DNA of 64,000 nucleotides, taken from positions 28,718 to 92,717 of the forward strand of contig JAQGOL010000012.1 of the NCBI GenBank assembly GCA_028293625.1, in the 5' to 3' direction. Shown piece by piece: positions 37,001 through 45,753 of the stretch. A program made the translations under genes and the position numbers. This DNA is from Chthoniobacteraceae bacterium. GTDB taxonomy: Bacteria; Verrucomicrobiota; Verrucomicrobiia; Chthoniobacterales; Chthoniobacteraceae. Within the stretch, counting starts at the first letter, position 1; every line of letters begins with the position of its first letter. The notes beneath the pieces are model-generated. The model ran no database searches. It saw only the letters and a list, made by a program, of their open reading frames with translations, and was not told where the DNA came from.

Positions 37001-37827
37001 ATCCGCTGACGGCGCGAGTGATGGTAAACCGGATCTGGCAATATCATTTCGGGCACGGATTGGTGAAGACGCCAAATGACTTCGGCGCCCGCGGCCTGAC
37101 GCCGACCCATCCGGAATTGCTCGATTATCTCGCCACCCACTTCATGCAGGGCGGCTGGTCGATCAAGTCGATGCATCGGCTGATCATGTTGAGCGCCACG
37201 TATCGCGAGTCATCCATTGCGTCCGCGGCGGGAGAGGAGCACGACACCGGCGATCTTTACGCGTCCTTTGCGCGGCGCCGCCTTAGCGCGGAGGAACTGC
37301 GGGATTCCATCCTCGCCATCAGCGGTGAACTCGATCTTTTGCCCGGCCGCGAGCATCCGTTTCCTTCGCCGACGAGCTGGGGATTCAGTCAGCACGGACC
37401 TTTCAACGCCGTCTACGAGCATAATAAGCGGAGCGTTTATCTCATGACACAGCGCATCAAGCGGCACCCGTTCCTCGCACTCTTTGACGGAGCCGATCCG
37501 AACACGACAACCGCCGAACGCCGCTCGACCACCGTGCCGACCCAGGCGCTCTTTTTCCTCAACGATCCCTTTGTCCATGCGAAAGCGGAGAAATGCGCCA
37601 GCCGCCTGCAACTTGCCTCTCCAGGCGAGCCGGAACGGATCGAGTCGGCCTGGCGCCTGGCGTTGGGACGGCTGCCCACGGAAACCGAACGCGCTGAGGC
37701 GATCCTCTTCCTTGCCAATTACCGGGCGGAACTCACGGCCGCGGGCCAGGGAAACAACGAGATCACACCACTTTCGGCTTACGTTCGCGCACTCTTTGGC
37801 AGTAACGAATTCCTCCACATCGATTGA
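34024..37827 (+). CDS. PSCyt1-DUF1549-DUF1553 protein with two LamG-like inserts (set 1)
   Basis: A 1267-residue secreted multidomain protein with a signal peptide (AALWFGLVLFVSDAPAQ). Residues 52-56 (CYKCH) are the heme motif of the PSCyt1 cytochrome domain. DUF1549 follows (about 170-380, RRATFDLTGLPPTPEEI and CARCHDHKFDP at 356-366). Two tandem LamG-like beta domains occupy about 440-890; both contain the pattern QSPFxN, GxFGI/CGVNI, FxxGWxG and IxDxxG. A short coiled coil leads to DUF1553 (about 950-1267: GRLELANWLTRAENPLTARV and RIWQYHFG). In planctomycetes and verrucomicrobia this class is found beside DUF1501 genes and linked to polysaccharide breakdown; the reaction is unproven. The ATG at 34024 overlaps the GntR gene by eight bases; 34042 is an alternative start. 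Confidence 0.87.
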   Translation: MLKIFVMNAVKSHAAALWFGLVLFVSDAPAQNDAAGLEFFENKIRPVLADQCYKCHSVDAKKIKGGLRLDTREDLLKGGTNGAAIVPGQPDASLLIEAVRYEEKDLQMPPAKDGGKKLPDAVIADLAQWVKMGAPFPAASARAVKDQPKHLWAFDPIQNPPSPAVRNAAWIQTPVDAFILAKLEKRGLSPSVPADKRTLIRRATFDLTGLPPTPEEIDRFLADESPDAFSRVVDRLLSSPRYGEQWGRHWLDVVRYADTAGETADYPVPLAWRYRNYVIDAFNSDKPYDEFLREQIAGDILASQGPRESYAERATATGFLAISRRFGFDSENYHHLTIQDTLDTMGQSVLGLSLGCARCHDHKFDPVSMVDYYALYGIFESSSYAFPGSEQKPRSRALMPLIPPRESQPKWRDFDMRVASLMNQLEQQKQPVPAAVLRSLDDGDGDFEMQAPAAGGSNGVLVEPWLWEGQVGPTNASQSPFKNLYPLGRCGVNIAPGEKDYRIARSLTPRRTRENTRLLYLNLDFRVAPNSEKAKGPHRFWIGASVESPAVELFISSDAISIRAGDTIEKICATKLNQWQNLQLALDLENRTVSGSVGAPGEVVTFAGKPFSPGWSGLLDYVAIDSRGNSHPGIEIDNIGAQESPIPAASTTAPLIVSAKGANDLAALSAQLQQLTGLDGDLESQADGALAKPWMAGPRSVVKVSTTAQSPFQNIFGGGRFGISMPNRAEYDGFIQALPSAWKADKTALLHASFDFRCASKAAGGDGSWRFYLGHGAGASAAVELYFNDREFFRRDGDARDVAGALRIGEWYQVQLVLNLKEKTFTGSLSTRSERKEFAGKFATGWDGIVDHTFIDSYGHLPGVRPALEFDNFTIAETPLPPLDAPPVQVATTEARRAQVEGLRQQLLVLQSGMEESKRELEKLLIAGPFEMTYGVVEGTPHNARLQMRGEPDRPGKEAPRGFIKALGGGALPPDTAGSGRLELANWLTRAENPLTARVMVNRIWQYHFGHGLVKTPNDFGARGLTPTHPELLDYLATHFMQGGWSIKSMHRLIMLSATYRESSIASAAGEEHDTGDLYASFARRRLSAEELRDSILAISGELDLLPGREHPFPSPTSWGFSQHGPFNAVYEHNKRSVYLMTQRIKRHPFLALFDGADPNTTTAERRSTTVPTQALFFLNDPFVHAKAEKCASRLQLASPGEPERIESAWRLALGRLPTETERAEAILFLANYRAELTAAGQGNNEITPLSAYVRALFGSNEFLHID

Positions 37828-37836
37828 TTTAATCCC

Positions 37837-39243
37837 ATGAAATCCCGGAACGCTTTTGATCCCTCCCGCCGCGCTTTCCTGCGTTCAATGATCGGCGGCT
37901 CTGTGCTGATGCCAGCACTGGTTTCGCAGATCCTTGCCGAGGAGGCAGCGCCCGTGGATCCGCTTGCGCCCAAGGCGCCGCATTTCCCTGCAAAAGCAAA
38001 GCGCGTCATCTTTCTCTACATGAGCGGCGGGGTATCGCATGTCGACTCGTGGGATCCAAAGCCGAAGCTTTTTGCCGACGCGCCCGGGACGGTCTCAGTC
38101 AATGAGTTCCAGGGACGCAAAGGCGACTTCAAGATGTTTTTGAAACGCCCGCAATGGGAGTTTGCCCGGCATGGTCAATGCGGTACCGAGGTGAGCTCGC
38201 TTTTTCCGCACATGGCCAAGTGTGTCGATGATCTCTGCGTGATTCGTTCGATGCGCTCGGATCATACCAATCATTACGAGGCGACCCTCGGCATTCACAC
38301 CGGCTCCTTTACTTTCGCGCGCCCAAGCATTGGCTCGTGGCTAAGCTACGGGCTCGGCACCGAGAACCGCAATTTGCCTTCGTTCATGGTCATTGCGCCG
38401 CAAACCCCGTATGCCGGCAGCCAGGTGTGGGCGAGCGATTTTCTACCGGGGGCGCATCAGGGAACGCTCGTAGTGCCCGGGCCGGAGCCGGTTGCCAATG
38501 TCCGGCGCAGGGTGGCGGCCGGTCATTTGCAGGAAATGGAACTCGGCCTCATGGCGGGGATGAATCAGCGGCATCTGGCGGCGCGCGGCGAGGATCCCTT
38601 GCTCGCGGCCCGTATCAAGTCGTTTGAAACCGCGTTTGGCATGCAGGCCGAGGTGCCCGACGTGTTTGATCTTTCAAAAGAAACCGACGCAACCCTGGCC
38701 CTCTACGGGCTGGAACGGGGAAGCACCAAAGGGTTTGCCTGGCAATGCCTGGTGGCGCGGCGCCTGGCTGAGCGCGGCGTCCGTTTTATTGAGCTTATCG
38801 ATGCGGGTTCATCCAACAACTGGGATGCGCATGGCAACATGCTCGAGCACGCGCCCCTGGCCAAAAATGTCGACCAGCCAATCGCCGGCCTGCTTCAGGA
38901 TTTAAAATCGCGTGGAATGCTCGAAGATACGCTTGTTGTCTGGACCACCGAATTCGGACGCACCCCATTCAATGCCGCCGCCGATGCCAAAGGCCGCGAG
39001 CATCACCACTGGGCGTTCTCTTCATGGATGGCCGGAGCGGGCGTGAAGGCGGGGACTGTATATGGCGAATCGGATGAGTTCGGAATCTCGGTGGCCAAGG
39101 ACGAGGTCCATGTGCACGATTTGCACGCGACGATCCTTCATTTGATGGGGCTCGATCACGAGCGTCTGACTTATCGTCATACGGGCCGTGATTACCGGCT
39201 AACCGATGTCTCCGGCCGCGTGGTGAAAGGGATTTTGGCCTGA
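37837..39243 (+). CDS. DUF1501 protein, Tat-exported (set 1)
   Basis: A 468-residue DUF1501 protein with a Tat-type signal (SRRAFLRSMIGG). The family has an alkaline-phosphatase/sulfatase-like fold. Here VIFLYMSGGVSHVDSWDPKP holds the His/Asp region and VWTTEFGRTPF, HHHWAFSSWMAGAGVKAG and DLHATILHLMGLDHERLTYR the C-terminal metal-site region. It lies nine bases after the partner DUF1553 gene and is almost certainly co-expressed with it. DUF1501 proteins are often called sulfatase-like, but no activity is established. It lacks the C/S-x-P-x-R sulfatase signature, so ordinary formylglycine chemistry is not supported. Confidence 0.87.
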   Translation: MKSRNAFDPSRRAFLRSMIGGSVLMPALVSQILAEEAAPVDPLAPKAPHFPAKAKRVIFLYMSGGVSHVDSWDPKPKLFADAPGTVSVNEFQGRKGDFKMFLKRPQWEFARHGQCGTEVSSLFPHMAKCVDDLCVIRSMRSDHTNHYEATLGIHTGSFTFARPSIGSWLSYGLGTENRNLPSFMVIAPQTPYAGSQVWASDFLPGAHQGTLVVPGPEPVANVRRRVAAGHLQEMELGLMAGMNQRHLAARGEDPLLAARIKSFETAFGMQAEVPDVFDLSKETDATLALYGLERGSTKGFAWQCLVARRLAERGVRFIELIDAGSSNNWDAHGNMLEHAPLAKNVDQPIAGLLQDLKSRGMLEDTLVVWTTEFGRTPFNAAADAKGREHHHWAFSSWMAGAGVKAGTVYGESDEFGISVAKDEVHVHDLHATILHLMGLDHERLTYRHTGRDYRLTDVSGRVVKGILA

Positions 39244-39276
39244 CAACAGCGGCGCGGAAACAGCCAACTCGGGCTG

Positions 39277-41004
39277 TTACGGCGCGAGGCTTTTGATCGC
39301 GGGAAAATTGAGCAGATAAGCGCGGCGCTGGTCGGCAAACGCGCGCAGGCTCATCGGTTCTGGTCCGCGGCGCGGGGACGCCGGATCGGCAACTGGCGCC
39401 GGTTCCGGCATGTCGGCGGTCGCTTTTTGGAAGCCTGCAAAAGTGCTTAGTTTGCGGGTATCAAGTTCCAGTTCTTTTTCAATGAGCGCGCGATACTGGG
39501 CGACAACGGGACCGAGCCGGGTCCAGTCGAGAGAATCGTGCGCGATGGTGCGCACGTGCGCGAGATAGCGCGATTGCAAGGCCGGCACGGCGAGCAAGCG
39601 GCTACGCAACGGTTTTTTGGCATCGTCCATGCCGATAAGCGGATCGAGTTCCACCCCTTTAATTTGCGGCCCGCCAAACGGACGCGGTGCGCCCTCAGGA
39701 GCTCCAGGTCCGCCGGGTCCTCCCGCCTGCGCGCCAGGTTCTCCGGGCCTTCCCGGTCCGCCCGGGCCACGGCCACCTGGGCCGCGGCTGCCGCCCATGC
39801 CGGGTCCGTGTGGTGCGCTGAAAGCCTCGTTCATGTCGTGGGGCAGGATGTGGAATTTTCCCGCCGGGTCGCGGTAGATCGCGTAATCGCTGGCCCGCAC
39901 CCAATATCCGTCGCCATTGATCAGCGCATTATCGAGCGCGATAAACCAGAGGGCGCCTTCGATATCGAGCATTGGCGCCAGGGCGGCTTCGAGTTGATCG
40001 GGCGGGGTTTGGCTCAGTGTGCGGCAGAGCTTGATCAGCGCGCGCCAATCGTCGTCATCGCCCGACTTGAGATCGTAATGCTTTTTGTATTCGGCAATCT
40101 CTTCCCCGATGTAATCGAGGCCGCCGCTGGCCATCGGCGAGCCGGTTGCTTTCCAGCGTGCCCCCTTTTGCGCGTGGAAATTCTCGCGGAGGAACTCTTT
40201 ATTAAATTGCTGCGCGTTCACATAAACGCCCCAGCTTTCGCCATTGATAACCACGCGCACAAAATTGGCTTTTGGCGCCGGGATATAAGTGCGGGCAATT
40301 TGCGAGTAGAGGACGGTGTTCAGAAAAGAATCGTCCTCGTGGGAATTGAGCAGATTGAGCGTCTTATAACCGCCAACCGATTGCTTTTTGTCGGTGAAAT
40401 CGAGCTCTACGTTGAGCGACCGCTTTTGCCCGGCGCGGACCATCATGTAGGAAGACATCCCGCGGAAATGGACGCCGACGCCGGGATATTTTTTCCCATC
40501 CACTGTCAGCGTTGCGGGAACTTCAACATCGGTTTTATGGAACTCGGTCAATTCACTTTCCCAATCGCTGTTTTCAAAATCGAGGAAGAGGGTCCGCAAC
40601 ACGTTTGGCGCGTAAAGATCCGTGATCGACTCGGGCTTCACATCGGCAGGAGAGATATGCCGGCCGGGTTTTGGCGGCTCGCTGTTTTCTCCGCCTCCAA
40701 AGCCGCCGGGCATTCTCGGGAATCCTCCGGGAGGCCCGAAGCCGCGTCCTCCGGTGGGCGGATTCTTTTTTAGAAACTCCCGCGCCGCTGCCCGTTCCGT
40801 GGCGTCGAGCTGCTTGTTGCCATCCTTGTCGAATTGGCTGAGCAACTTGCGCTCTTCGCCCATCGGTCCTCCGGGGCCGAATCCCGGCGGTCTTCCCGGC
40901 CGCGCGGCATCGGGCGGCGGCGGAGGAGCCGGTTCCTGGCCGGTGACACTCATGAGGAGCGGAATGAAGAGGAGCGTGGCGATGCTGGATCGGATTGGGT
41001 TCAT
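39277..41004 (-). CDS. CotH kinase-family protein with EF-hand and collagen-like loop
   Basis: A 575-residue exported protein with an N-terminal signal peptide (SIATLLFIPLLMSVTG). An EF-hand-like loop (DKDGNKQLDATE, about 59-70) lies between Gly/Pro-rich segments. The CotH kinase-like region spans about 125-400 and includes LFLDFENSDW, VGVHFRGMSSYMMV, SLNVELDF, YKTLNLLNSHEDDSFLN, INGESWGVYVNAQQFN and LPHDMNEAF. After the last motif comes a ~55-residue Gly-Pro-Arg collagen-like insert (GPGGRGPGGPGRPGEPG region), then a helical C-terminus. CotH proteins are atypical protein kinases. It sits 32 bases downstream of the DUF1501 gene of set 2, on the same strand, so it probably belongs to that operon. 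Confidence 0.83.
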   Translation of the reverse strand: MNPIRSSIATLLFIPLLMSVTGQEPAPPPPPDAARPGRPPGFGPGGPMGEERKLLSQFDKDGNKQLDATERAAAREFLKKNPPTGGRGFGPPGGFPRMPGGFGGGENSEPPKPGRHISPADVKPESITDLYAPNVLRTLFLDFENSDWESELTEFHKTDVEVPATLTVDGKKYPGVGVHFRGMSSYMMVRAGQKRSLNVELDFTDKKQSVGGYKTLNLLNSHEDDSFLNTVLYSQIARTYIPAPKANFVRVVINGESWGVYVNAQQFNKEFLRENFHAQKGARWKATGSPMASGGLDYIGEEIAEYKKHYDLKSGDDDDWRALIKLCRTLSQTPPDQLEAALAPMLDIEGALWFIALDNALINGDGYWVRASDYAIYRDPAGKFHILPHDMNEAFSAPHGPGMGGSRGPGGRGPGGPGRPGEPGAQAGGPGGPGAPEGAPRPFGGPQIKGVELDPLIGMDDAKKPLRSRLLAVPALQSRYLAHVRTIAHDSLDWTRLGPVVAQYRALIEKELELDTRKLSTFAGFQKATADMPEPAPVADPASPRRGPEPMSLRAFADQRRAYLLNFPAIKSLAP

Positions 41005-41036
41005 GGGGCAAATGCGCTTTGGTGGAACAAATGAAT

Positions 41037-42494
41037 TCAGGCAAGGATCGCCTTGACGATCTCGCCGTGGACATCGGTGAGCCGGAACTGGCGGCCCTGG
41101 AAACGGTAGGTCAGTTTTGTGTGATCAATGCCGAGGCAATGCAGGAGCGTGGCCTGGAGATCGTGGATGTGGACCGGGTTTTCGACCACGTTAAACCCGA
41201 AATCGTCGGTCTGGCCGTGGACCATGCCGCCTTTGATTCCGCCACCGGCCATCCAGATTGAGAACGCTTTGCCGTGGTGATCGCGTCCATAAACCTCCCG
41301 TTTCGCCTCGCCCTGGGCATACGGTGTGCGTCCAAATTCGCCTCCCCAGATAACGAGTGTATCGTCGAGCAGGCCGCGTTGTTTTAAGTCCTGGACCAGC
41401 GCGGCGGAGGCCTGATCCACATCGCCCGTCAGCATGGGAAGACGTGAATCGAGTCCTCCATGATGATCCCAATCGCGGTGATAAAGCTGGATGAATCGGA
41501 CGTCGCGTTCCGCCAAACGCCGCGCAAGCAGGCAATTGTGCGCGAACGTGCCCGGTTGTCTGGCATCGTCGCCATAGAGCTTGAGCACCGACTCGGGTTC
41601 GCTCCCGAAATCCATCAGATCCGGCACGCTGGTCTGCATCCGGTAAGCCATTTCATACTGGCCGATCCGGGTCTCGATCTCCGGGTCGGCCGATTGCGCA
41701 TACTGAAGGTGGTTGAGTTCCGCAATGCCATCGAGCATGACGCGGCGCCGTTCGCGGGTCATGCCGGCCGGGTCGGTGAGATAAAGGACCGGCTCGCCCG
41801 CGCTGCGAAATTGGACGCCTTGGTGCCGGCTGGGAAGAAAGCCGCTGCCCCAAAGCCGCGAGAGCAGCCCCTGGCCCGCGCCGCCTTTGTTCGACACGGA
41901 AATCAACACCACAAAGGAAGGAAGGTTTTCGTTTAATCGCCCCAGCCCGTAGTCGGTCCACGCGCCGATGCTTGGACGGCCCGGCTGCTGGCTGCCGGTC
42001 TGGAAAAACGTGATTGCCGGGTCGTGGTTGATCGCGTCGGTGTAAAGCGAACGGACAATGCAGATGTCGTCCGCGATGGCGCGGGTGTAAGGGAGCAGAT
42101 CGCTGATGCGCGCACCACTTTTGCCGCCGGGTTGATAAGCGAATTTGCTCGGCTGCAAGGCGAGGCGCGCCTGCGAAGCAACCATCCCGCTGATGCGCTG
42201 CCCCTGGCGCACAGAGTCGGGCAGCTCTTCGTTAAAACGCTGGCTGAGCACCGGCTTTTCATCCAGCAAATCGAGATGCGAAGGGCCGCCCGATTGGAAC
42301 AGGCAGATCACCCGTTTGGCTTTGGGCGCGAAATGCGGCAATCCCGGCAGCGCTCCAAAAGAGGGGGCCGGTCCGGAAGCGGCGCGCGCGTCGGCGCCGA
42401 GCATTTGCGCCAGTGCGGCGGTCCCGATGCCGAGCCCGGTTTTGGTGAGAAATTCGCGGCGGCCGACCGCAGCTTCGTATTGATGACAAGCCAT
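41037..42494 (-). CDS. DUF1501 protein, Tat-exported (set 2)
   Basis: A 485-residue DUF1501 protein with a twin-arginine signal (GRREFLTKTGLGIGTAALA). Family segments are VICLFQSGGPSHLDLLDEKP, IHDLQATLLHCLGIDHTKLT and IWGGEFGRTPYAQG. It lies 29 bases downstream of its DUF1553 partner and 32 bases upstream of the CotH gene, all on the minus strand. TTCCCCCC is found eight bases before its ATG (42503-42510 on the plus strand as GGGGGGAA), with no Shine-Dalgarno. The function is as for other DUF1501 proteins: a sulfatase-like fold with unknown activity. Confidence 0.87.
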   Translation of the reverse strand: MACHQYEAAVGRREFLTKTGLGIGTAALAQMLGADARAASGPAPSFGALPGLPHFAPKAKRVICLFQSGGPSHLDLLDEKPVLSQRFNEELPDSVRQGQRISGMVASQARLALQPSKFAYQPGGKSGARISDLLPYTRAIADDICIVRSLYTDAINHDPAITFFQTGSQQPGRPSIGAWTDYGLGRLNENLPSFVVLISVSNKGGAGQGLLSRLWGSGFLPSRHQGVQFRSAGEPVLYLTDPAGMTRERRRVMLDGIAELNHLQYAQSADPEIETRIGQYEMAYRMQTSVPDLMDFGSEPESVLKLYGDDARQPGTFAHNCLLARRLAERDVRFIQLYHRDWDHHGGLDSRLPMLTGDVDQASAALVQDLKQRGLLDDTLVIWGGEFGRTPYAQGEAKREVYGRDHHGKAFSIWMAGGGIKGGMVHGQTDDFGFNVVENPVHIHDLQATLLHCLGIDHTKLTYRFQGRQFRLTDVHGEIVKAILA

Positions 42495-42510
42495 AGTTTT
42501 TTGGGGGGAA
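42495..42510 (-). promoter_or_regulatory. TTCCCCCC leader before ATG
   Basis: On the minus strand GTTCCCCCCAAAAAACT leads into the ATG of the set 2 DUF1501 gene. The C-tract sits at the normal Shine-Dalgarno distance, eight bases away, but is pyrimidine instead of purine. Confidence 0.4.
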
Positions 42511-42523
42511 CAGGGAACGGAGG

Positions 42524-45500
42524 TCAGTTCTTGGTGATGGTCTCGTCGAGATTCAGGATCATGCTCGCCACCACCGTCGCGGCGGCAAGTTCGACGGGCG
42601 GCAGGGTCGGGTCGAGCGGCGAAGCGCCCGGTTTTAACAAGGCGCTTGCGCCGGTGGGATCGCTCCCGAAATCCTCCATAAAATGGAGCAGGGCGGTTGA
42701 GAGCACGCTTGTCTCGGCCGGCGTCGGCAATCGGCCGGTGGCGAGCCTGAAGGCAAACATCACGCGGCCGGGGTTTTCAGATCCGCCTTCACGCAGCATC
42801 CGGGCGGCGAGCTGGCGCGCGGATTCGAGATACGCGGGTTCATTGAGAAGGACGAGCGCCTGGAGCGGGGTGTTGGTGCGTGAACGCCGGGCGATACAGA
42901 ACTCGCGATCGGGCGCATCGAAAGTGAGCATCACCGGATGCGGCACCGTCCTTTTCCAAAACGTGTAAAGGCTGCGCCGGTAAAGATCGTCACCTTTGCT
43001 TTCAATCCATTTTGTTCCCGGATAATCCGCGCCGACAACCGTCCCTTTATAAAGCGTCTCGGGCTGATACGGAAAAACGCTCGGGCCGCCCACCTGAGGC
43101 CGCAACAATCCCGAGATGGCGAGGGCCTGGTCGCGGATCAGTTCGGCGGGAAGCCGAAAGCGTGGTCCATGGGCGAGAAGCCGGTTTTCGGGATCACGCG
43201 CGACAAGCGCTGGAGTAAGGGCAGAGCTTTGGCGGTAGGTGGAAGAAAGGACGAGGGTTTTAAAGAGCGCTTTTACATTCCAGCCGCCATCGACAAATTC
43301 CCGGGCCAGCCAGTCGAGCAATTCGGGGTGACTCGGCCATTCGCCTTGCGACCCGAAATCCTCAAGCGTCTTCACCAAGCCAGTGCCGAAGAGCTGCGCC
43401 CAATAACGATTCACCACCACCCGCGCGGTGAGGGGATGATCGGGTTGCGTAAACCAGCGCGCCAGTCCGAGCCGATTGCGCGGCGCGCCGGCCGGCCATG
43501 GGGCAAGCCATTTCTCCGGGACACCCGGTTCCACCGCATCGCCGTGCATATTATAATTGCCGCGGGTAAGAATGAATCCGGGGCGCGGTTCCGCGAGATC
43601 GGCCATCACCATGGCGGTTGGCAAGGCGCGCCGTTGAGCCAGGGAACGTTCCCAGAGATCGTCGCGTTGGGCGGCGATCTGGTGCCAGGCGGCGTCTCCC
43701 TCCAGGATTACCTCGCGCAGCCAGGAGAGGGTGTTTGGAACGTCGACTTGAGTGAGTGCGTATGGGAGCGCATCGGCGCGGAAAAGGGTCTTTATTTCAT
43801 CGCGCGATAATGCGCGGGAATGGACCCGCAATTCATCGAGCCGGCCACGGAATCGGGCGGAATCCTTACCTTCATCCGCGCCGAGTAAATACGCGGCGCC
43901 GGACGGTCCCCCTGGGAGATCATCCGCCACGATGCGGGTGGCCAGTTCGCAGCCGTCGACAAACATCCGCACACCGGCGGCCTTCGCGCTTTTGATATAA
44001 CTAACCGTCACATGGCGCCATTGGCCGGCGGCAATGCGGGCCCCTTCGCTGAAGACGCGAATCGAATAGGCGGGAAAACGGTCATTGATGCGCAGCTCAA
44101 TTTCGCCATCCACGAGCCGGATCTCCTGGCCTTTGCCATACTCGGATCCTTCCGGCACGCCGCCGTAGCTTTGATTGGAAAGAAGCGCCACATCGCGGGC
44201 AATGTCCGGGGCAGGCTGAACCCAGAGGGAAACCGTGGTCCCGTTGGCGCCATCGAGTTTGATCTGTTTGCCTTCAACCCTGGCAAGCGGCGCGGCGCCG
44301 TCGCCGGACCACGCCTGACCCTTTATCCCTGGCAGAAGCGCCGGTTTTGCATTGGGAAAACTCCATGCCTCCTTTTGCGGCTCGGCCTCGTCGCAGCTTG
44401 CATGGAAGACAAGTTCCTTTTCGAGCCCGGCGGCCTTGACGATTTCCTGCTCGATGACGCTCCGGTCCTCGGCATGCCATTGCCATTTGGATCGGCGTTC
44501 CTCCAGCTTCGCATCCAATCCGGCGAGCTCCAGTTTGGCTCGGGCGGCTTCCTCACTTTGGGCATGGGTTGGTGCCGCCATCATTGGCACCGCATTGGCA
44601 ACGCGCCCATCTTCGCCGTGCTCGGGAACGGAATTAAAGAACGCAAAGAGCTGGTAATAGTCGCGCTGGGTGATCGGATCAAATTTATGATCGTGGCACC
44701 TGGCGCATTCCGTGGTGAGTCCAAGCCAGGCCATGCTTGTCGTGCGGACCCGGTCAGCCACGTATTCGACCCGGTATTCCTCCTCGATAATGCCGCCCTC
44801 GGAGTTGATCACGTGGTTGCGGCCGAACCCGGTGGCGACCCGCTGTTCGAGGGTCGGGTTGGGGAGCAGATCGCCCGCGAGTTGTTCAGTGAGGAACTCG
44901 TTGTAAGGCTTGTTGGAATTAAAAGCCTCAATCACCCAATCGCGCCATCGCCACATCGAGCGGGCCGCGTCGTTATTAAACCCGTGCGTGTCGGCGTATC
45001 GGGCGGCATCAAGCCAATCGATGGCGAGGCGTTCGCCAAAGTGGACGGATGCAAGAAGCCGATCTGCGGCAGCCGTATAAGCTGCCTCGCCGTGGGCGGC
45101 TGCTTCCCCTTTAAATTGATCGAGCTCCTGAAGGGTCGGCGGCAGGCCAATCAGATCGAAACTCGCCCGCCGCAGCCACGCTTCCGGTTGCGCCTCGACG
45201 GAAGGCGATAGCCCTTCGGTTTCAAGGCGGGCCAGCACAAAACGATCGACTGCGTTACGCGGCCATGCCGCATCGCGGTTTTGCGGCAGCGGCGCGCGTT
45301 GCGGCGGAATAAAAGCCCAGTGCTTTTCATAATTTGAACCCTGGGCGATCCAGCGTTTGAGCAGCTCTTTTTGCTCGGCAGTGAGATGCCGGTTGGACTT
45401 GGGCGGCGGCATCTGTTCCTCGCGATCCTCGGAGGTAATCCGTGCGATCAGTTCGCTTGCATCCGGTTTTCCCGGGACAATCGCCGAGTACCCGCCCAGG

Positions 45501-45691
45501 TCACGCGTTGCTTCCTCTGACAGATCAAGGCGCAGCTTGGCCTCGCGATGTTTTGGATCCTGGCCGTGGCAGTAAAAGCAGTTCTCGGAAAGGATCGGCC
45601 GGATATCGCGGTTAAACTCGAGGGGAACGCCCGGCGCGCTGGCGCCAAGCAGGAAAAAGGGAAGAAACCGGAGGACTCTGGAGGGGAGCAT
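42524..45691 (-). CDS. PSCyt1-DUF1549-DUF1553 protein with one LamG insert (set 2)
   Basis: A 1055-residue exported protein. The heme motif CFYCH is at 38-42, followed by DUF1549 (about 145-360, RRASFDLIGLPPTLQEL, DAARYADTHGFNN, CARCHDHKFDP). The middle module (about 435-660) is a LamG/concanavalin-like jellyroll: ELVFHASCDEAEP, GTTVSLWVQPAP, GQWRHVTVSYIK, RGRLDELRVHSRALS. DUF1553 forms the C-terminal ~380 residues (NRLGLARWFTQPDHPLTARV, YWAQLFG, NTPLQALVLLNEPAYLESAR). The chassis is that of set 1, but with a different insert. The ATG at 45691 is chosen; a GTG at 45709 is also in frame. It is the first gene of a DUF1553-DUF1501-CotH operon. Confidence 0.87.
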   Translation of the reverse strand: MLPSRVLRFLPFFLLGASAPGVPLEFNRDIRPILSENCFYCHGQDPKHREAKLRLDLSEEATRDLGGYSAIVPGKPDASELIARITSEDREEQMPPPKSNRHLTAEQKELLKRWIAQGSNYEKHWAFIPPQRAPLPQNRDAAWPRNAVDRFVLARLETEGLSPSVEAQPEAWLRRASFDLIGLPPTLQELDQFKGEAAAHGEAAYTAAADRLLASVHFGERLAIDWLDAARYADTHGFNNDAARSMWRWRDWVIEAFNSNKPYNEFLTEQLAGDLLPNPTLEQRVATGFGRNHVINSEGGIIEEEYRVEYVADRVRTTSMAWLGLTTECARCHDHKFDPITQRDYYQLFAFFNSVPEHGEDGRVANAVPMMAAPTHAQSEEAARAKLELAGLDAKLEERRSKWQWHAEDRSVIEQEIVKAAGLEKELVFHASCDEAEPQKEAWSFPNAKPALLPGIKGQAWSGDGAAPLARVEGKQIKLDGANGTTVSLWVQPAPDIARDVALLSNQSYGGVPEGSEYGKGQEIRLVDGEIELRINDRFPAYSIRVFSEGARIAAGQWRHVTVSYIKSAKAAGVRMFVDGCELATRIVADDLPGGPSGAAYLLGADEGKDSARFRGRLDELRVHSRALSRDEIKTLFRADALPYALTQVDVPNTLSWLREVILEGDAAWHQIAAQRDDLWERSLAQRRALPTAMVMADLAEPRPGFILTRGNYNMHGDAVEPGVPEKWLAPWPAGAPRNRLGLARWFTQPDHPLTARVVVNRYWAQLFGTGLVKTLEDFGSQGEWPSHPELLDWLAREFVDGGWNVKALFKTLVLSSTYRQSSALTPALVARDPENRLLAHGPRFRLPAELIRDQALAISGLLRPQVGGPSVFPYQPETLYKGTVVGADYPGTKWIESKGDDLYRRSLYTFWKRTVPHPVMLTFDAPDREFCIARRSRTNTPLQALVLLNEPAYLESARQLAARMLREGGSENPGRVMFAFRLATGRLPTPAETSVLSTALLHFMEDFGSDPTGASALLKPGASPLDPTLPPVELAAATVVASMILNLDETITKN

Positions 45692-45753
45692 CCGCCCACC
45701 ATAGCGCACAAGGCAACCCCGGCAGGAACCAGGGCGCCCTTTCCATTGAAGTC

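Noticed and set aside
37837..39243. Classical formylglycine sulfatase
   Set aside because: The C/S-x-P-x-R signature is absent; DUF1501 only shares the fold.
39260..39277. Terminator hairpin ACAGCC...GGCTGT between the set 1 DUF1501 gene and the CotH gene
   Set aside because: Only six base pairs, no T-tract, and it touches the stop codon of the minus-strand gene.
44012..45211. 399-codon plus-strand frame opposite the set 2 DUF1553 gene
   Set aside because: Antisense shadow with Arg/Pro-biased composition and no domain.
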